Shown piece after piece: positions 37,735 to 47,227 of a stretch of 64,000 nucleotides of DNA. Made by a program: the position numbers and the translations under genes. The notes under the pieces are model-generated. The model was not told the DNA's origin. It saw only the letters and a program-made list of their open reading frames with translations, and searched no databases. Numbering within the stretch: the stretch's first letter is position 1; each line of letters begins with the position of its first letter. Source of the stretch: Pseudaminobacter soli (ex Li et al. 2025) (GTDB lineage: Bacteria > Pseudomonadota > Alphaproteobacteria > Rhizobiales > Rhizobiaceae); contig NZ_JARXVF010000001.1 in the NCBI RefSeq assembly GCF_029892515.1, positions 1,550,001 to 1,614,000 of the forward strand, given 5' to 3'.

Positions 37735-38976
37735 ATGAGCGACCTGCCCACACTTCTTTCGCAACCTGCCTTCCGGCTTGGCGCCAGCACGCTGACGCTG
37801 GGCGAGATGCTGCTGGCTTTCGGGCTGGCCTTGCTGGCCCTGCTGGCGATCCTGACCATTGCGCTGTTGCGTTCGTCCCGCTCGCGGGCGGTTGCTGCCG
37901 CCGAGGCCGAGATGCGGATGGGCGCGATCCTGCAGGCGCAGGCCCAGATGCAGGGCCGCATGGGCGCCATGGCCGAAGTGTTCGGCGCGCGGCAGGCCGA
38001 ACTCACCCAGTCGCTCAGCCAGCGGCTCGATGCCATGACCGGCCGCCTCGGCCAGACCATGAGCGAGCAGACCAAATCCACCCACGAAAGCCTGGCCAAG
38101 CTGCAGGAGCGGCTTGCCGTCATCGACACGGCGCAGAACAACATCCAGTCGCTGGCCGGCCAGGTAGTGCAGCTGCAGGCGATCCTCTCCAACAAGCAGA
38201 CGCGCGGCGCCTTCGGCCAGTCGCGCATGGAGGCGATCGTCGCCGACGGGCTGCCGCATGGCGCCTATGAATTCCAGGCGACACTGTCCAACGGCAACCG
38301 GCCGGACTGCCTGGTGCGGATGCCCAACGGCGCGCCGTCGCTGGTCATCGACGCCAAGTTTCCGCTGGAAGCCTGGAACGCCATCCGCGCTGCAGAAGGC
38401 CCGGAAGCCCAAAAGCTCGCCGCCCAGCCCTTCCGCCGCGATGTCGAGATCCACATCCGGGACATTTCGGAAAAATACCTGATCAGCGGCGAGACGCAGG
38501 ACACGGCCTTCATGTTCGTGCCGTCCGAATCGGTCTTCAGCGAGATCCATGAGAATTTCGAGGCGCTGGTGCATCGGGCACACAAGGCGCGCGTGGTCAT
38601 CGTCTCGCCCTCGCTGCTGATGCTGTCGATCCAGGTCATCCAGGCGATCCTGAAGGATGCGCGCATGCGCGAGCAGGCGCATCTGATCCAGGGCGAGGTG
38701 ATCCGGCTGATGGAGGACGTTTCCCGGCTCGACGAGCGCGTGCGCCGGCTGCAGGGCCATTTCGGCCAGACCGCCAAGGACATCGACGACATCCTGACCT
38801 CGACCGGCAAGATCACGCGGCGCGGCGCGAAGATCGAGACGCTGGAGCTCGGCGACGAGACCGCAGGCAGCGGCGAGCCGACGCCCCCGACCGCCCGAAA
38901 CGAGCCCCCGCGGCGCATGGCCGATTCCAAGACCGGGCAGTTGCGGCTGATGGTGACGGACGGCGACGAGGGTTGA
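37735..38976 (+). CDS. rmuC: DNA recombination protein RmuC
   Basis: A 413-aa RmuC-family protein, which limits DNA inversions and has a restriction-endonuclease-like core. An N-terminal transmembrane helix (LLAFGLALLALLAILTIALL, about residues 24-43) is followed by a coiled coil (to about 150). Then comes the RmuC domain with LSNGNRPDCLVRMPNGAPSL, VIDAKFPLEAW (the conserved D-x-K pair) and YLISGETQDTAFMFVPSES. It is divergent from def, where this gene is commonly found in rhizobia. Confidence 0.9.
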   Translation: MSDLPTLLSQPAFRLGASTLTLGEMLLAFGLALLALLAILTIALLRSSRSRAVAAAEAEMRMGAILQAQAQMQGRMGAMAEVFGARQAELTQSLSQRLDAMTGRLGQTMSEQTKSTHESLAKLQERLAVIDTAQNNIQSLAGQVVQLQAILSNKQTRGAFGQSRMEAIVADGLPHGAYEFQATLSNGNRPDCLVRMPNGAPSLVIDAKFPLEAWNAIRAAEGPEAQKLAAQPFRRDVEIHIRDISEKYLISGETQDTAFMFVPSESVFSEIHENFEALVHRAHKARVVIVSPSLLMLSIQVIQAILKDARMREQAHLIQGEVIRLMEDVSRLDERVRRLQGHFGQTAKDIDDILTSTGKITRRGAKIETLELGDETAGSGEPTPPTARNEPPRRMADSKTGQLRLMVTDGDEG

Positions 38977-39014
38977 ACATCAGGGTCGGATCGGAGCGGT
39001 CCGAAGGCCGGAGC

Positions 39015-39031
39015 GCCGCCTCTCCGGCGGC
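39015..39031. terminator. GC-rich hairpin after rmuC
   Basis: The stem GCCGCC / GGCGGC with a TCTCC loop lies 39 bp after the rmuC stop and about 80 bp before the small basic-protein gene. A short run TTAAAG follows at a distance, so termination is only plausible. Confidence 0.35.
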
Positions 39032-39113
39032 TTCGCCTGCAGTTAAAGCTGCCTCTTGCCCTCGACGCGATACGTTGGTTCACTAGCTCCATAGTTCATT
39101 GGAGGAGCTGACC

Positions 39114-39242
39114 ATGGCCAAAGGTCAATTGCGCAGCAACAAGGAACCTCGGAAGCCCAAGAAGGACGCGAAGAAGCACGCCGCCGAACCTGCGCTCAAG
39201 CCGCAGCCGGTCCAGGCAACCAGATTGAAAGACAAAAAATAG
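39114..39242 (+). CDS. Small conserved basic protein (42 aa)
   Basis: A 42-residue, very lysine-rich protein beginning MAKGQLRSNKEPRKPKKD and ending TRLKDKK. Small proteins starting MAKGQ-RSN-E-KKPKK are widespread in rhizobia and relatives; their function is unknown, though RNA or nucleoid binding would suit the charge. The coding call rests on the strong ribosome-binding site GGAGGA eight bases upstream of the ATG and on the recognisable N-terminus. It is a stand-alone gene between rmuC and a convergent DUF6481 gene. Confidence 0.72.
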   Translation: MAKGQLRSNKEPRKPKKDAKKHAAEPALKPQPVQATRLKDKK

Positions 39243-39330
39243 CCAGCCCGCCCGCATCGCCCCCGGAGCCTAGCCGCCGGGTCGCGATGCGCAGGATCAA
39301 TAGGCTATTGCTGTTGAGCCGAGCCGCGCG

Positions 39331-39753
39331 TCAGCGCGGGGGCAGTGGCATGCGGCCGTTGCGTGCCTTGCGCGCGGCATAGCGCGCATCGCGCTTGGCC
39401 TTGCGTGCAGCCTCGTCGGAAAGCTCGAGCGCGAGGCGTTCGGTTTCCTCAGCTTCGAGACGCGCCCGCTCGGCAGCGGCGGCTTCTTCTGCCACCCTGC
39501 GTGCTTCAGCCTCGGCGGCCTGGCGCACGGCCTTTTCGGCAGCTTCGCGAGCCAGCTTTTCCCGCTTCAGACGCGCCTTCTCGGCCTCGCGGATCGCGCG
39601 GGCCTCGAGGATCGCCTGGCGTTCGGCCTTGCGAGCCTGCACCTCCGGGTCGTCTTCGTCCGGCCGTGCCTTGAACCTTTCAAGGAGAGCCTTTTTTGCT
39701 TCGGTCGCGGCGTTGCGCCGCTCGGTGAAGTCCTTTTCCCTATAAATTGCCAA
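39331..39753 (-). CDS. DUF6481 family protein, charged coiled coil
   Basis: A 140-aa, almost entirely helical protein rich in Ala, Arg, Glu and Lys. The N-terminus YREKDFTERRNAATEAKKAL and the heptad-like stretch AEAEARRVAEEAAAAERARL are typical of the DUF6481 family, whose role is unknown. The only suitable start is a TTG at 39753, with GAAGG seven bases upstream. Most homologues I recall are of similar size. It is convergent with the 42-aa gene and has a 236-bp AT-richer gap upstream in which nothing else is recognisable. Confidence 0.75.
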   Translation of the reverse strand: MAIYREKDFTERRNAATEAKKALLERFKARPDEDDPEVQARKAERQAILEARAIREAEKARLKREKLAREAAEKAVRQAAEAEARRVAEEAAAAERARLEAEETERLALELSDEAARKAKRDARYAARKARNGRMPLPPR

Positions 39754-39989
39754 TTTTCGCCTTCAAGTCTCTTATAATTGCGAGCCGTCTACATACGCGG
39801 CAGAGCCCAGAGTTCAAGCCCGAATTCGGCATTTCTGCCATGCAAGCGACGTTTGTTGCCTCTGGGAAACGGTTTTTGCGCGCCCGCGCGAGTTTCAAGT
39901 CGACGTGCTGTGCCACTGGTTTCGGCGCCCGCGCATAGCTACCTCTAGGGTTTGGTGACGCATTAGGCAAAGCGGTTTCGAGGTTTGCC

Positions 39990-41045
39990 ATGGAAATCGG
40001 CATCTACACCTTCGCGGATGTGAGCCCCAAGCCGGGGCCAGACGCGGTCACGCCCCACCAGCGCCTGCGCAACCTGATGGAAGAGATCGAGCTTGCCGAC
40101 AAGGTCGGGCTCGACGTGTTCGGCCTGGGCGAGCATCACCGGCCCGACTACGCCGCCTCGGCGCCCGCCGTCGCGCTGGCCGCCGCCGCCGAGCACACCA
40201 AGCGCATAAAGCTCACCAGCGCGGTCACGGTGCTGTCGTCGGACGATCCGGTGCGCGTCTTCCAGCAGTTCGCCACGCTCGACCTGATTTCAGGCGGCCG
40301 GGCTGAGATCATGGCCGGGCGCGGCTCGTTCATCGAATCCTTCCCGCTGTTCGGCTACCGGCTCGAGGATTACGACCAGCTCTTCGAGGAAAAGCTCGAG
40401 CTGCTGCTTGCCCTGCGCGACAGCGAGCGCGTGACATGGGCCGGCGAGATGCGGCCGGCGATCAACGACCGCGGCGTCTATCCGCGCCCCTTGCAGGAGA
40501 AGCTGCCGATCTGGATCGCGGTGGGCGGCACGCCCACGTCGGTGGCACGGGCCGGCGCGCTCGGCCTGCCGCTGGCGCTCGCCATCATCGGCGGCGAGCC
40601 GGCGCGCTTTGCGCCGCTGTTCGAGCTCTACCGCGAGGCTGCGCTCCGAGCCAGCCAGGACACGGCTACGCTCGCTACCAGCCTCAACGTGCACGGTTTC
40701 GTCGGCGAGACCACCGAACAGGCCGCCGACGATTTCTACGCGCCGCAGGCGGAGGTCATGGACCGTATCGGCCGCGAACGCGGCTGGGGCCCCACCAACC
40801 GGGCGCATTTCGACCAGGCTCGCGGCCCGCGCGGCGCGCTGTTCGTCGGAAGCCCCGAGCAGGTGGCCGAAAAGATCGTCAACACCCACAAACTATTCAA
40901 CAACGACCGCTTCCTTTTGCAGATGGCCATCGGCACCATGCCGCATGCCAAGATCATGAAGGCCATCGAGCTGTTTGGCACCAAGGTCGCCCCGCTCGTG
41001 CGCCGCGAGGTCGAGGCAAAGCAGCCGTCGCTGGCCGCCAGCTGA
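39990..41045 (+). CDS. LLM-class flavin-dependent oxidoreductase (1)
   Basis: A 351-aa bacterial-luciferase-like (alpha/beta barrel) FMN or F420 oxidoreductase. Family features are the N-terminal [60 protein letters not shown] and [20 protein letters not shown]. The substrate is unknown. The GAGG before the ATG supports the start. It is followed on the same strand by an AI-2E transporter and a second LLM enzyme. Confidence 0.87.
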   Translation: MEIGIYTFADVSPKPGPDAVTPHQRLRNLMEEIELADKVGLDVFGLGEHHRPDYAASAPAVALAAAAEHTKRIKLTSAVTVLSSDDPVRVFQQFATLDLISGGRAEIMAGRGSFIESFPLFGYRLEDYDQLFEEKLELLLALRDSERVTWAGEMRPAINDRGVYPRPLQEKLPIWIAVGGTPTSVARAGALGLPLALAIIGGEPARFAPLFELYREAALRASQDTATLATSLNVHGFVGETTEQAADDFYAPQAEVMDRIGRERGWGPTNRAHFDQARGPRGALFVGSPEQVAEKIVNTHKLFNNDRFLLQMAIGTMPHAKIMKAIELFGTKVAPLVRREVEAKQPSLAAS

Positions 41046-41121
41046 CGGAACCTTACCCGCCTAGTCGCATTCTTCGCCCCGAAGGGAGACTCGCCGCGAG
41101 GTGTTCCAAGGGGGACCGCAC

Positions 41122-42267
41122 ATGGCCAATGGGCCGGCCGAACCTGTCGCACCAGATGCGGCGCAGACCGCGTCCGATATCAAGCTTATCCGCGCGCTGC
41201 TGATTGGCATTTTCGCGCTGCTGGCGATCTACGCCCTCTATTTCGGGCGCGATTTCTTCCTGCCGGTGGTGCTGGCCTGCCTGCTGACACTGATGCTGAC
41301 GCCGATCGTCCGCTTCCTGCGCCGGCACGGCATTCCCGAACCCGTCTCGGCAACCTTCCTGGTCCTCATCTCGGTCATCATCGTCGGCACCGCCGGCTAC
41401 CTGCTTAGCGGCCCGGTCATCAAGCTCATCGACGATGCCCCGGCGATCGGCAACCAGCTCACCGAGCGACTGGCCAAGCTGCGCGAGCCCTTCGAAAAGA
41501 TGATGAATATCACGCACCAGGTCGAACAGGTGGCCGAAAGCGCGCAGGAGCCCGGCGTGCAGCGTGTGGTCATCGCGCAACCGGGCATCATCTCGCATGC
41601 CGCCGCCGACCTCATCTCGATGAGCGCCACGCCGGCGATCACCTTCGTGCTGTCGCTGTTCCTGCTCGCCTCGGGCACGCTGTTCTACCAGAAGATCGTA
41701 CAGTCCTTCACCCGGCTCAGCGAGAAGAAGCGCGCGATGCGCATCGTCTACGACATCGAGCGCGAAATCTCGCACTACCTGCTCACGATCACGCTGATCA
41801 ATGTCGGGCTGGGCACCGTCATCGGGCTGGGCATGTGGGCCATCGGCATGCCCACGCCCTTCGTCTGGGGCGCCACGGCGGCGCTGCTCAACTTCCTGCC
41901 CTATATCGGCGCGGCCATGAACATCGCGCTGGTGGCGGTGATTGCCATCGTGTCGTTCGACAGCCTGCTCTATGCGATGCTCGCCCCCCTGTTCGTGGTC
42001 TGCTGCAACATCATAGAGGGCCAGTTCGTCACGCCGATGATCGTCGGGCGGCGACTGGAAATCAACGCGGTTTCCATCTTCGTCGCGGTTGCTTTCTGGT
42101 CGTGGCTATGGGGCCTGATCGGGGCACTTATCGCGGTGCCGCTCCTGGTGGTCATCAAGGTGTTCTGCGACCACTTGGACGGTCTGCGCCATGTCGGCAA
42201 TTTCCTCGCGGCCGAACAGACTGTCGAAAACGGCAGTGAAGAAGAGGAGCGCGTGCCGGCGAAGTAG
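41122..42267 (+). CDS. AI-2E/PerM-family membrane transporter
   Basis: A 381-aa polytopic membrane protein of the AI-2E (PerM/YdiK) family, with about eight hydrophobic segments (for example LIRALLIGIFALLAIYALYF, TFLVLISVIIVGTAGYLLSG, ITFVLSLFLLASGTLFYQKI) and the conserved C-terminal block TPFVWGATAALLNFLPYIGA and EGQFVTPMIVGRRLEINAV. Members export autoinducer-2-like or other small molecules or act as Na+/H+ antiporters. The start at 41122 uses the AAGGGGGACC site rather than the GTG at 41101. A short hairpin CGACCG/CGGTCG at 42272-42288 follows the stop. Confidence 0.85.
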   Translation: MANGPAEPVAPDAAQTASDIKLIRALLIGIFALLAIYALYFGRDFFLPVVLACLLTLMLTPIVRFLRRHGIPEPVSATFLVLISVIIVGTAGYLLSGPVIKLIDDAPAIGNQLTERLAKLREPFEKMMNITHQVEQVAESAQEPGVQRVVIAQPGIISHAAADLISMSATPAITFVLSLFLLASGTLFYQKIVQSFTRLSEKKRAMRIVYDIEREISHYLLTITLINVGLGTVIGLGMWAIGMPTPFVWGATAALLNFLPYIGAAMNIALVAVIAIVSFDSLLYAMLAPLFVVCCNIIEGQFVTPMIVGRRLEINAVSIFVAVAFWSWLWGLIGALIAVPLLVVIKVFCDHLDGLRHVGNFLAAEQTVENGSEEEERVPAK

Positions 42268-42363
42268 GACACGACCGCCGAACGGTCGGACCAGCCGCGA
42301 GCGCCACCTTTGCGAAGCCGTTAGCGGTTCCTATATCCGGCCCTCGTGCCCAAGGAGATCGCC

Positions 42364-43365
42364 ATGACACCGCTTTCCGTTCTCGACCTGTCGCCGATCA
42401 CCGAGGGCAGCACCGCCTCGCAGTCGCTTGCCAACACGCTCGACCTCGCCCGCAACGCCGAGCGCCTCGGCTACAGGCGCTACTGGCTGGCCGAGCACCA
42501 CAACATGCCGGGCATCGCCAGCGCAGCCACCTCCGTGGTCATCGCCCATGTCGCGGCCGGTACCAGCACCATCCGCGTCGGCGCCGGCGGCATCATGCTG
42601 CCCAACCACGCGCCGCTGGTGATCGCCGAGCAGTTCGGCACGCTTGCCGCCCTTCATCCCGGCCGCATCGATCTCGGCCTTGGCCGCGCGCCGGGTACCG
42701 ACATACTGACCGCGCGCGCCTTGCGCCGCAACCTCGACGCCGGTGTCGACAGTTTCCCGCAGGACGTGGTCGAGCTCATGAACTATTTCGCGCCCGCGGA
42801 GCCGGGCCAGCGCCTGCGCGCCGTGCCGGGCGAAGGCCAGGACGTGCAGATGTGGGTGCTCGGCTCCAGCCTCTATGGCGCCCAGCTCGCCGCCATACTC
42901 GGCCTGCCCTATGCCTTCGCCTCGCATTTCGCGCCGGCCGAGATGGAAAACGCTATTGCCCTCTACCGCTCACGCTTCCAGCCGTCCGAGCGGCTCGACA
43001 AGCCGCATGTGATGCTGGGCCTGAACGTATTTGCCGCCGAGACGGACGCCGAGGCAAAACTCCTCTTCAGCTCGCTGCAGCAGGCCTTCGTCAATTTGCG
43101 CACCGGCCATCCCGGGCCCCTGCCCGCCCCGGTCGAGAATTACGACCGGGACCTCGACCCAACCGCCCGCACCATGCTGGCGCAGGCGCTGTCCTGCGCG
43201 GTGGTCGGCTCGCCCGAAACGGTGCGGCGCGGCCTTGAGGCTTTCATCGCGCGGACCGGCGCCGACGAGCTGATGGTGACGGCGCAGATCTTCGACCACA
43301 AGGCGCGGGTGCGCTCGTTCGAGATCCTCGCCGACGTTCACCGCGAGCTTTCGCAGGCGGCTTAG
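42364..43365 (+). CDS. LLM-class flavin-dependent oxidoreductase (2)
   Basis: A 333-aa luciferase-like monooxygenase of the YhbW/MsnO8 type ([71 protein letters not shown]). Only the barrel fold is shared with the first LLM protein, so the two are not recent duplicates. The substrate is unknown. The start at 42364 has AAGGAG nine bases upstream, inside a frame that opens at a GTG at 42346. It is convergent with the eptA-like gene, with stops 13 bp apart. Confidence 0.87.
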   Translation: MTPLSVLDLSPITEGSTASQSLANTLDLARNAERLGYRRYWLAEHHNMPGIASAATSVVIAHVAAGTSTIRVGAGGIMLPNHAPLVIAEQFGTLAALHPGRIDLGLGRAPGTDILTARALRRNLDAGVDSFPQDVVELMNYFAPAEPGQRLRAVPGEGQDVQMWVLGSSLYGAQLAAILGLPYAFASHFAPAEMENAIALYRSRFQPSERLDKPHVMLGLNVFAAETDAEAKLLFSSLQQAFVNLRTGHPGPLPAPVENYDRDLDPTARTMLAQALSCAVVGSPETVRRGLEAFIARTGADELMVTAQIFDHKARVRSFEILADVHRELSQAA

Positions 43366-43377
43366 GCCGCTTAGCGG

Positions 43378-45039
43378 CTACTGCAGGAGGATCGGGTCGG
43401 TTCCCTGGCCTGCAGGCGTGGAGCCGCGGCAGGGCGCGAAGGAATCGGGCAGAATGTCGTAGACCTTGGTCTTGACGTTCATCATGCCAAGTATGGTGTC
43501 GAACATGTTGTCATGCGAGAAGCTGTCGCCGATCTTGCTTCGCACGCATGACTGATCGAGCCCGATGGTGCTGGCGAAATCGTCCGAAAACCAGACGATG
43601 AAGGGGACACGCTTCTGCGTGTCCGGCGCCAGGAAATAGGGCGCATCGTGCAGGTAAAGCTTGTTTTCGCCGAGCGACTCGCCGTGGTCGGACATGTAGT
43701 ACATGGCCGAGGCGAACTCGTCGTCGTGCTCCTTGAGAGTATCGATTATCGAAGCCAGGATGTGGTCGGTGTACAGGATGGTGTTGTCGTAGGCGTTCAC
43801 CAACTCGTCCATTGTGCATTCCGTCACCTCCGCCTTATGGCAGGCAGGCCGGAAGTGTTCGAATTCCTCGGGATAGCGCTGATAGTAGGCGGGGCCGCGG
43901 CTGCCTATGGTGTGAAGCACCAGAACGGCATTGTCCTGCAAGTCATGCAGCCGCAAGCGCAGCTTGTCCACCAGCACCTGGTCGAAGCATTTGTCGGCCT
44001 TGCAAAGGTCCGGATCGGTCGCTTCGTCCGAGCTAAGCTCGACGGTGGGGATGCGGTCGGCCACGTTCTGCGAGCCGGTGTTGTTGTCCCACCATTCCAC
44101 GGTCAGCCCGGCGTGCTTCAGCACATCGACGAGGTTTTCCCAGCCGAGCGCCTCCCTCCTCGTGAAGTCCTCGCGGTTGAGATGCGAGAACATGCACAGG
44201 ACCGAAACGCTGACCGACGTGCCGCAGCTCGTCACATTGGTGAAGGCGATGACATTGCGCGCGGCGAGCTTGGGATTGGTGTCGCGCTCATAGCCGTTGA
44301 GGGTGAAATTCTGCGCCCGCGCCGAGTCGCCCACGACCAGCACCGTCAGCATCTTCTTTTTGGAGGCGGTGACGTGCGGCCCGATCCTGGCATCAACGCC
44401 GTAGGGCCTGGCAACGATGGTGGCATAGCGGAACTGCCGCAGCCCATCGTCTACCGCACTGACCAGCCCCGCCGCCGGGTTCAGATAGGCCATCGCCACG
44501 TCCCGGTTGCGTTCCCAGAACGGCCGGTAAATGCCGAGATTGGTAACGATGATCAGCCCCGCCAGCGCCAGCAGACCAAAGCCGATCACGGTGTTGATCT
44601 TGACCCTTTGCCGGAACGGCAGGTGAACCGGCCGCACCCAGGCAATCAGCAGGCTGGGAATGACGCCGTAGAGCAGCATGTGCCGCAGGAAGGGCGCGGT
44701 GGTCAGCTGGGCAAGATCCTGCCCGGTCGTTTGGGGCAGGCTCTGGATCATGTCGCGGTCCATGACCACGCCGAACCTGTCGGTGAAATAGGACACGCCG
44801 GCAGCAACCAGCACCACGGCGATGAACACTGGCTTGATCACATAGGGCGCGGAAAAGACCAGCAGAACGACGCCGTAGATGATGAGCAACACGGCACCCA
44901 GCAGGATCAGGTGGACCGGGTCGCCGGCAAACTCCCCCGACACCTTGTTCCAGAAGGTGTGGTTGCAAAGGAAAAGCACGTAGGCCGCAACCAGGATCGT
45001 CAGCATTTTGCTTCCGATGGCGGGACGGCGGAAGTTCAT
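43378..45039 (-). CDS. EptA-family phosphoethanolamine transferase-like protein, altered active site
   Basis: A 553-aa inner-membrane protein with five N-terminal transmembrane helices (about residues 10-175) and a periplasmic alkaline-phosphatase-like domain. EptA/MCR enzymes move phosphoethanolamine to lipid A. The fold motifs are present (SARAQNFTLNGYERDTNPKL, CMFSHL, MSDHGESLGENKLYLHD), but key positions differ. The metal-ligand Glu is Asp238 (GDSAR for GETAR), the nucleophile Thr of CGTST is Val276 (CGTSV), and the conserved His of GSHGP is Arg381 (GSRGP). The Asp-His metal pair in SDHGES is kept. Activity is therefore doubtful. The start at 45039 follows GAGAGA. Confidence 0.85.
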   Translation of the reverse strand: MNFRRPAIGSKMLTILVAAYVLFLCNHTFWNKVSGEFAGDPVHLILLGAVLLIIYGVVLLVFSAPYVIKPVFIAVVLVAAGVSYFTDRFGVVMDRDMIQSLPQTTGQDLAQLTTAPFLRHMLLYGVIPSLLIAWVRPVHLPFRQRVKINTVIGFGLLALAGLIIVTNLGIYRPFWERNRDVAMAYLNPAAGLVSAVDDGLRQFRYATIVARPYGVDARIGPHVTASKKKMLTVLVVGDSARAQNFTLNGYERDTNPKLAARNVIAFTNVTSCGTSVSVSVLCMFSHLNREDFTRREALGWENLVDVLKHAGLTVEWWDNNTGSQNVADRIPTVELSSDEATDPDLCKADKCFDQVLVDKLRLRLHDLQDNAVLVLHTIGSRGPAYYQRYPEEFEHFRPACHKAEVTECTMDELVNAYDNTILYTDHILASIIDTLKEHDDEFASAMYYMSDHGESLGENKLYLHDAPYFLAPDTQKRVPFIVWFSDDFASTIGLDQSCVRSKIGDSFSHDNMFDTILGMMNVKTKVYDILPDSFAPCRGSTPAGQGTDPILLQ

Positions 45040-45172
45040 GGTCTCTCGCTCGGTTCGCTCCGATTCGGACTCAGGCCAAGGCAATTGTGACCCTGTTATG
45101 GCAAAGCCCGTCCAATTGCAGCGATTGCTACAATTGGCGGCAGGCCAAGCCTTTCGCGCTACCTCACAAGGG

Positions 45173-46459
45173 CTATTTCATCGCCTCGACCAACCCCTTG
45201 TCGGGGAAGCAGGTGGCGGCACGGCCATTCTTGGCCTGCCAGTCGCCGATCGAGCGGCGCGTCTTGAAGCCCGGCAGGCCGTCGGCGCTGCCGACGTCAT
45301 AGCCTGCCTTCTCCAGCCCGCGCTGCATGGCGGCGATGTCGGAGCGGTAAAGTTCGTCCACCTTGCCCCACTCGCCGACGAACGGCTCGTCGCCATTGGC
45401 GATACGGTCGGCGCCATGAGCGATGAACAGCGCGTATAGGTCGCTCTGATTATACTCCTTGAGCACGTAAAAGTTAGGCGTGACGATGAAGGCCGGGCCG
45501 TTGCGGCCGGCCGGCATCAGCAGAAAGCTCTGCTCACGCATCTCGCTTGCCGGGAACGGCTTGCCGCCCACGCGCTTGATGCCCATCGCCGCCCATTCGG
45601 ATATTTTTTTGCCCTTGTCCGGCCCTTCGAGCGCACAGGAAACGCTTGCCGGCACGGTGACTTCAAAGCCCCAGTCGCGGCCCTTCACCCAGCCGTAGTG
45701 GACGAGATAGTTGGCGATGGAAGCCAACGTATCGGGCGTCGAGTTCCAGATGTCAGGATGGCCGTTGCCGTCGAAATCGATGGCATGCTGGAGATATTTG
45801 GACGGCATGAACTGCGGCTGGCCGAGCGCGCCGGCCCAGGACGACTTCATCGACTTCACGTCCGCCAGCCGCTTCTCGACGATTTCGAGCGCGGCCAGCA
45901 CCTCGGTGCGGAACATCTCCTTGCGGGTCGACATGAAGGCCTTGGTGCCCAGCACCTCGAAGGCGTTGTAGGGGATCTTTACCGTGCCGAAGCCGGATTC
46001 CCGGCCCCAGATTGCCAGCAGCACCGGCCCTGGCACGCCAAAGCGCTTTTCGATCGCGGCAAGCGTCTTGGCGTTCTCCACGGCCCGCGTGCGGGCACCT
46101 GCGGTAACGGTGGCAAGCGGCGCGAAATAGTTGCCGGGCGAGCCGAATTCGGCCTGATGCTGCTTCTGCGGCGTCGTCGGCTTGGTACCCGGCATCACGA
46201 GGTCCGGCAGCTTCTGATTGGGCTTTATCCCGGCAAAGGCGGCGTCGAAGGTCTTTTGGGAGATGCCGCGCTTCTTGGCCTCGGGCCAAAGGTCGTTCTG
46301 CAGCCAGGCGCGGAACTGGTCGTCGATCTGCGCAGCGGCGGCCGGGCGCGCCACGAACTGGGCGGCCGCGAGCAGGAGGCAAAGGATCAGCGGCAGGCCG
46401 AGCAGCATGCGCATCAGGCCGGAGTAAGCAGAGGAAAGAGCCACAGTTTCAGACTTCAT
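45173..46459 (-). CDS. mltB: Lytic murein transglycosylase, MltB family
   Basis: A 428-aa exported enzyme that cleaves peptidoglycan glycan strands to 1,6-anhydroMurNAc ends, producing the sugars that the murQ locus could recycle. An N-terminal signal sequence (LMRMLLGLPLILCLLLAAAQ, ending near ARPAAAA) is followed by the SLT_2 domain with the catalytic Glu in IWGRESGFGTVKIP and QPQFMPSKYLQHAIDFDGNG. A C-terminal peptidoglycan-binding domain follows (MQRGLEKAGYDVGSADG, RRSIGDWQAKNG). No lipobox cysteine is visible, so it is probably periplasmic and soluble rather than a lipoprotein. Confidence 0.9.
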   Translation of the reverse strand: MKSETVALSSAYSGLMRMLLGLPLILCLLLAAAQFVARPAAAAQIDDQFRAWLQNDLWPEAKKRGISQKTFDAAFAGIKPNQKLPDLVMPGTKPTTPQKQHQAEFGSPGNYFAPLATVTAGARTRAVENAKTLAAIEKRFGVPGPVLLAIWGRESGFGTVKIPYNAFEVLGTKAFMSTRKEMFRTEVLAALEIVEKRLADVKSMKSSWAGALGQPQFMPSKYLQHAIDFDGNGHPDIWNSTPDTLASIANYLVHYGWVKGRDWGFEVTVPASVSCALEGPDKGKKISEWAAMGIKRVGGKPFPASEMREQSFLLMPAGRNGPAFIVTPNFYVLKEYNQSDLYALFIAHGADRIANGDEPFVGEWGKVDELYRSDIAAMQRGLEKAGYDVGSADGLPGFKTRRSIGDWQAKNGRAATCFPDKGLVEAMK

Positions 46460-46484
46460 CTTCCCCCCTTGCCCGCAAAATGCG

Positions 46485-47090
46485 TCAGAAAGCCGTCCGC
46501 GATCTCAGCGCCGCGGCCAGCGTTCCCTCGTCGAGATAGTCGAGCTCGCCGCCCACCGGCACGCCATGTGCCAGGCGCGTCACCTTCACGTCGAACCCCG
46601 CAAGCTGGTCGGTCAGGTAGTGCGCCGTGGTCTGGCCCTCGACGGTGGCGTTGACAGCGATGATCACTTCCTTGATCGCGCCTTCGGAGACGCGCTGCAC
46701 CAGCTGCTTGACGTTGAGCTGGTCGGGGCCGATGCCGTCGAGCGGCGACAGCGTGCCGCCAAGCACGTGGTAGAGCGCGTTCATGGCCCCGGCGCGTTCG
46801 AGCGCCCAGAGGTCGGCGACCTCCTCGACCACGATCACGGTCGCCGGATCGCGGCGCGGATCGGTGCAGACCGTGCAAGGGTCGACGGTGTCGACATTGC
46901 CGCATGTGGAGCAGACGCGCACCTTCTCCGCCGCCTCGCCCATGGCCGAAGCCAACGGCACCATCAGCTGCTCCTTCTTCTTGATCAGGTGCAGCGCCGC
47001 GCGGCGCGCCGAGCGCGGCCCCAGCCCTGGCACCTTGGCAAGGAGCTGGATCAGACGTTCGATTTCGGGGCCGGCGATTCTCTTGGACAT
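46485..47090 (-). CDS. recR: Recombination protein RecR
   Basis: Works with RecF and RecO in gap repair. The 201-aa product contains the helix-hairpin-helix [20 protein letters not shown], the four-cysteine zinc finger [16 protein letters not shown] and the Toprim domain ([20 protein letters not shown] onward). It is third in the dnaX-ybaB-recR order typical of bacteria; here 137 bp separate it from ybaB and contain a hairpin. Confidence 0.95.
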   Translation of the reverse strand: MSKRIAGPEIERLIQLLAKVPGLGPRSARRAALHLIKKKEQLMVPLASAMGEAAEKVRVCSTCGNVDTVDPCTVCTDPRRDPATVIVVEEVADLWALERAGAMNALYHVLGGTLSPLDGIGPDQLNVKQLVQRVSEGAIKEVIIAVNATVEGQTTAHYLTDQLAGFDVKVTRLAHGVPVGGELDYLDEGTLAAALRSRTAF

Positions 47091-47113
47091 GTCTATGATT
47101 TAGCGCAGACAGC

Positions 47114-47147
47114 GACAAAGCCGCACGAAAATTCGCACGGCTTTGTC
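47114..47147. other. Hairpin between ybaB and recR
   Basis: Ten-base perfect arms GACAAAGCCG (47114-47123) and CGGCTTTGTC (47138-47147) enclose CACGAAAATTCGCA. It sits inside what is normally one operon, 24 bp upstream of the recR start. It could be an attenuator, an RNA-processing site or a REP-type palindrome. Confidence 0.45.
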
Positions 47148-47227
47148 AGCAGAGGTGTGATTTGCAACGGGCTACCCGGCCTGAATACCGTATCGGCGAA
47201 CTGGCCAGGCGGAGCTTGCGGCCCGAC

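Noticed and set aside
39740-40003. Minus-strand frame of 87 codons upstream of the DUF6481 gene
   Set aside because: It overlaps the TTG start region of the DUF6481 gene and the start of the divergent LLM gene and shows no family features or ribosome-binding site.
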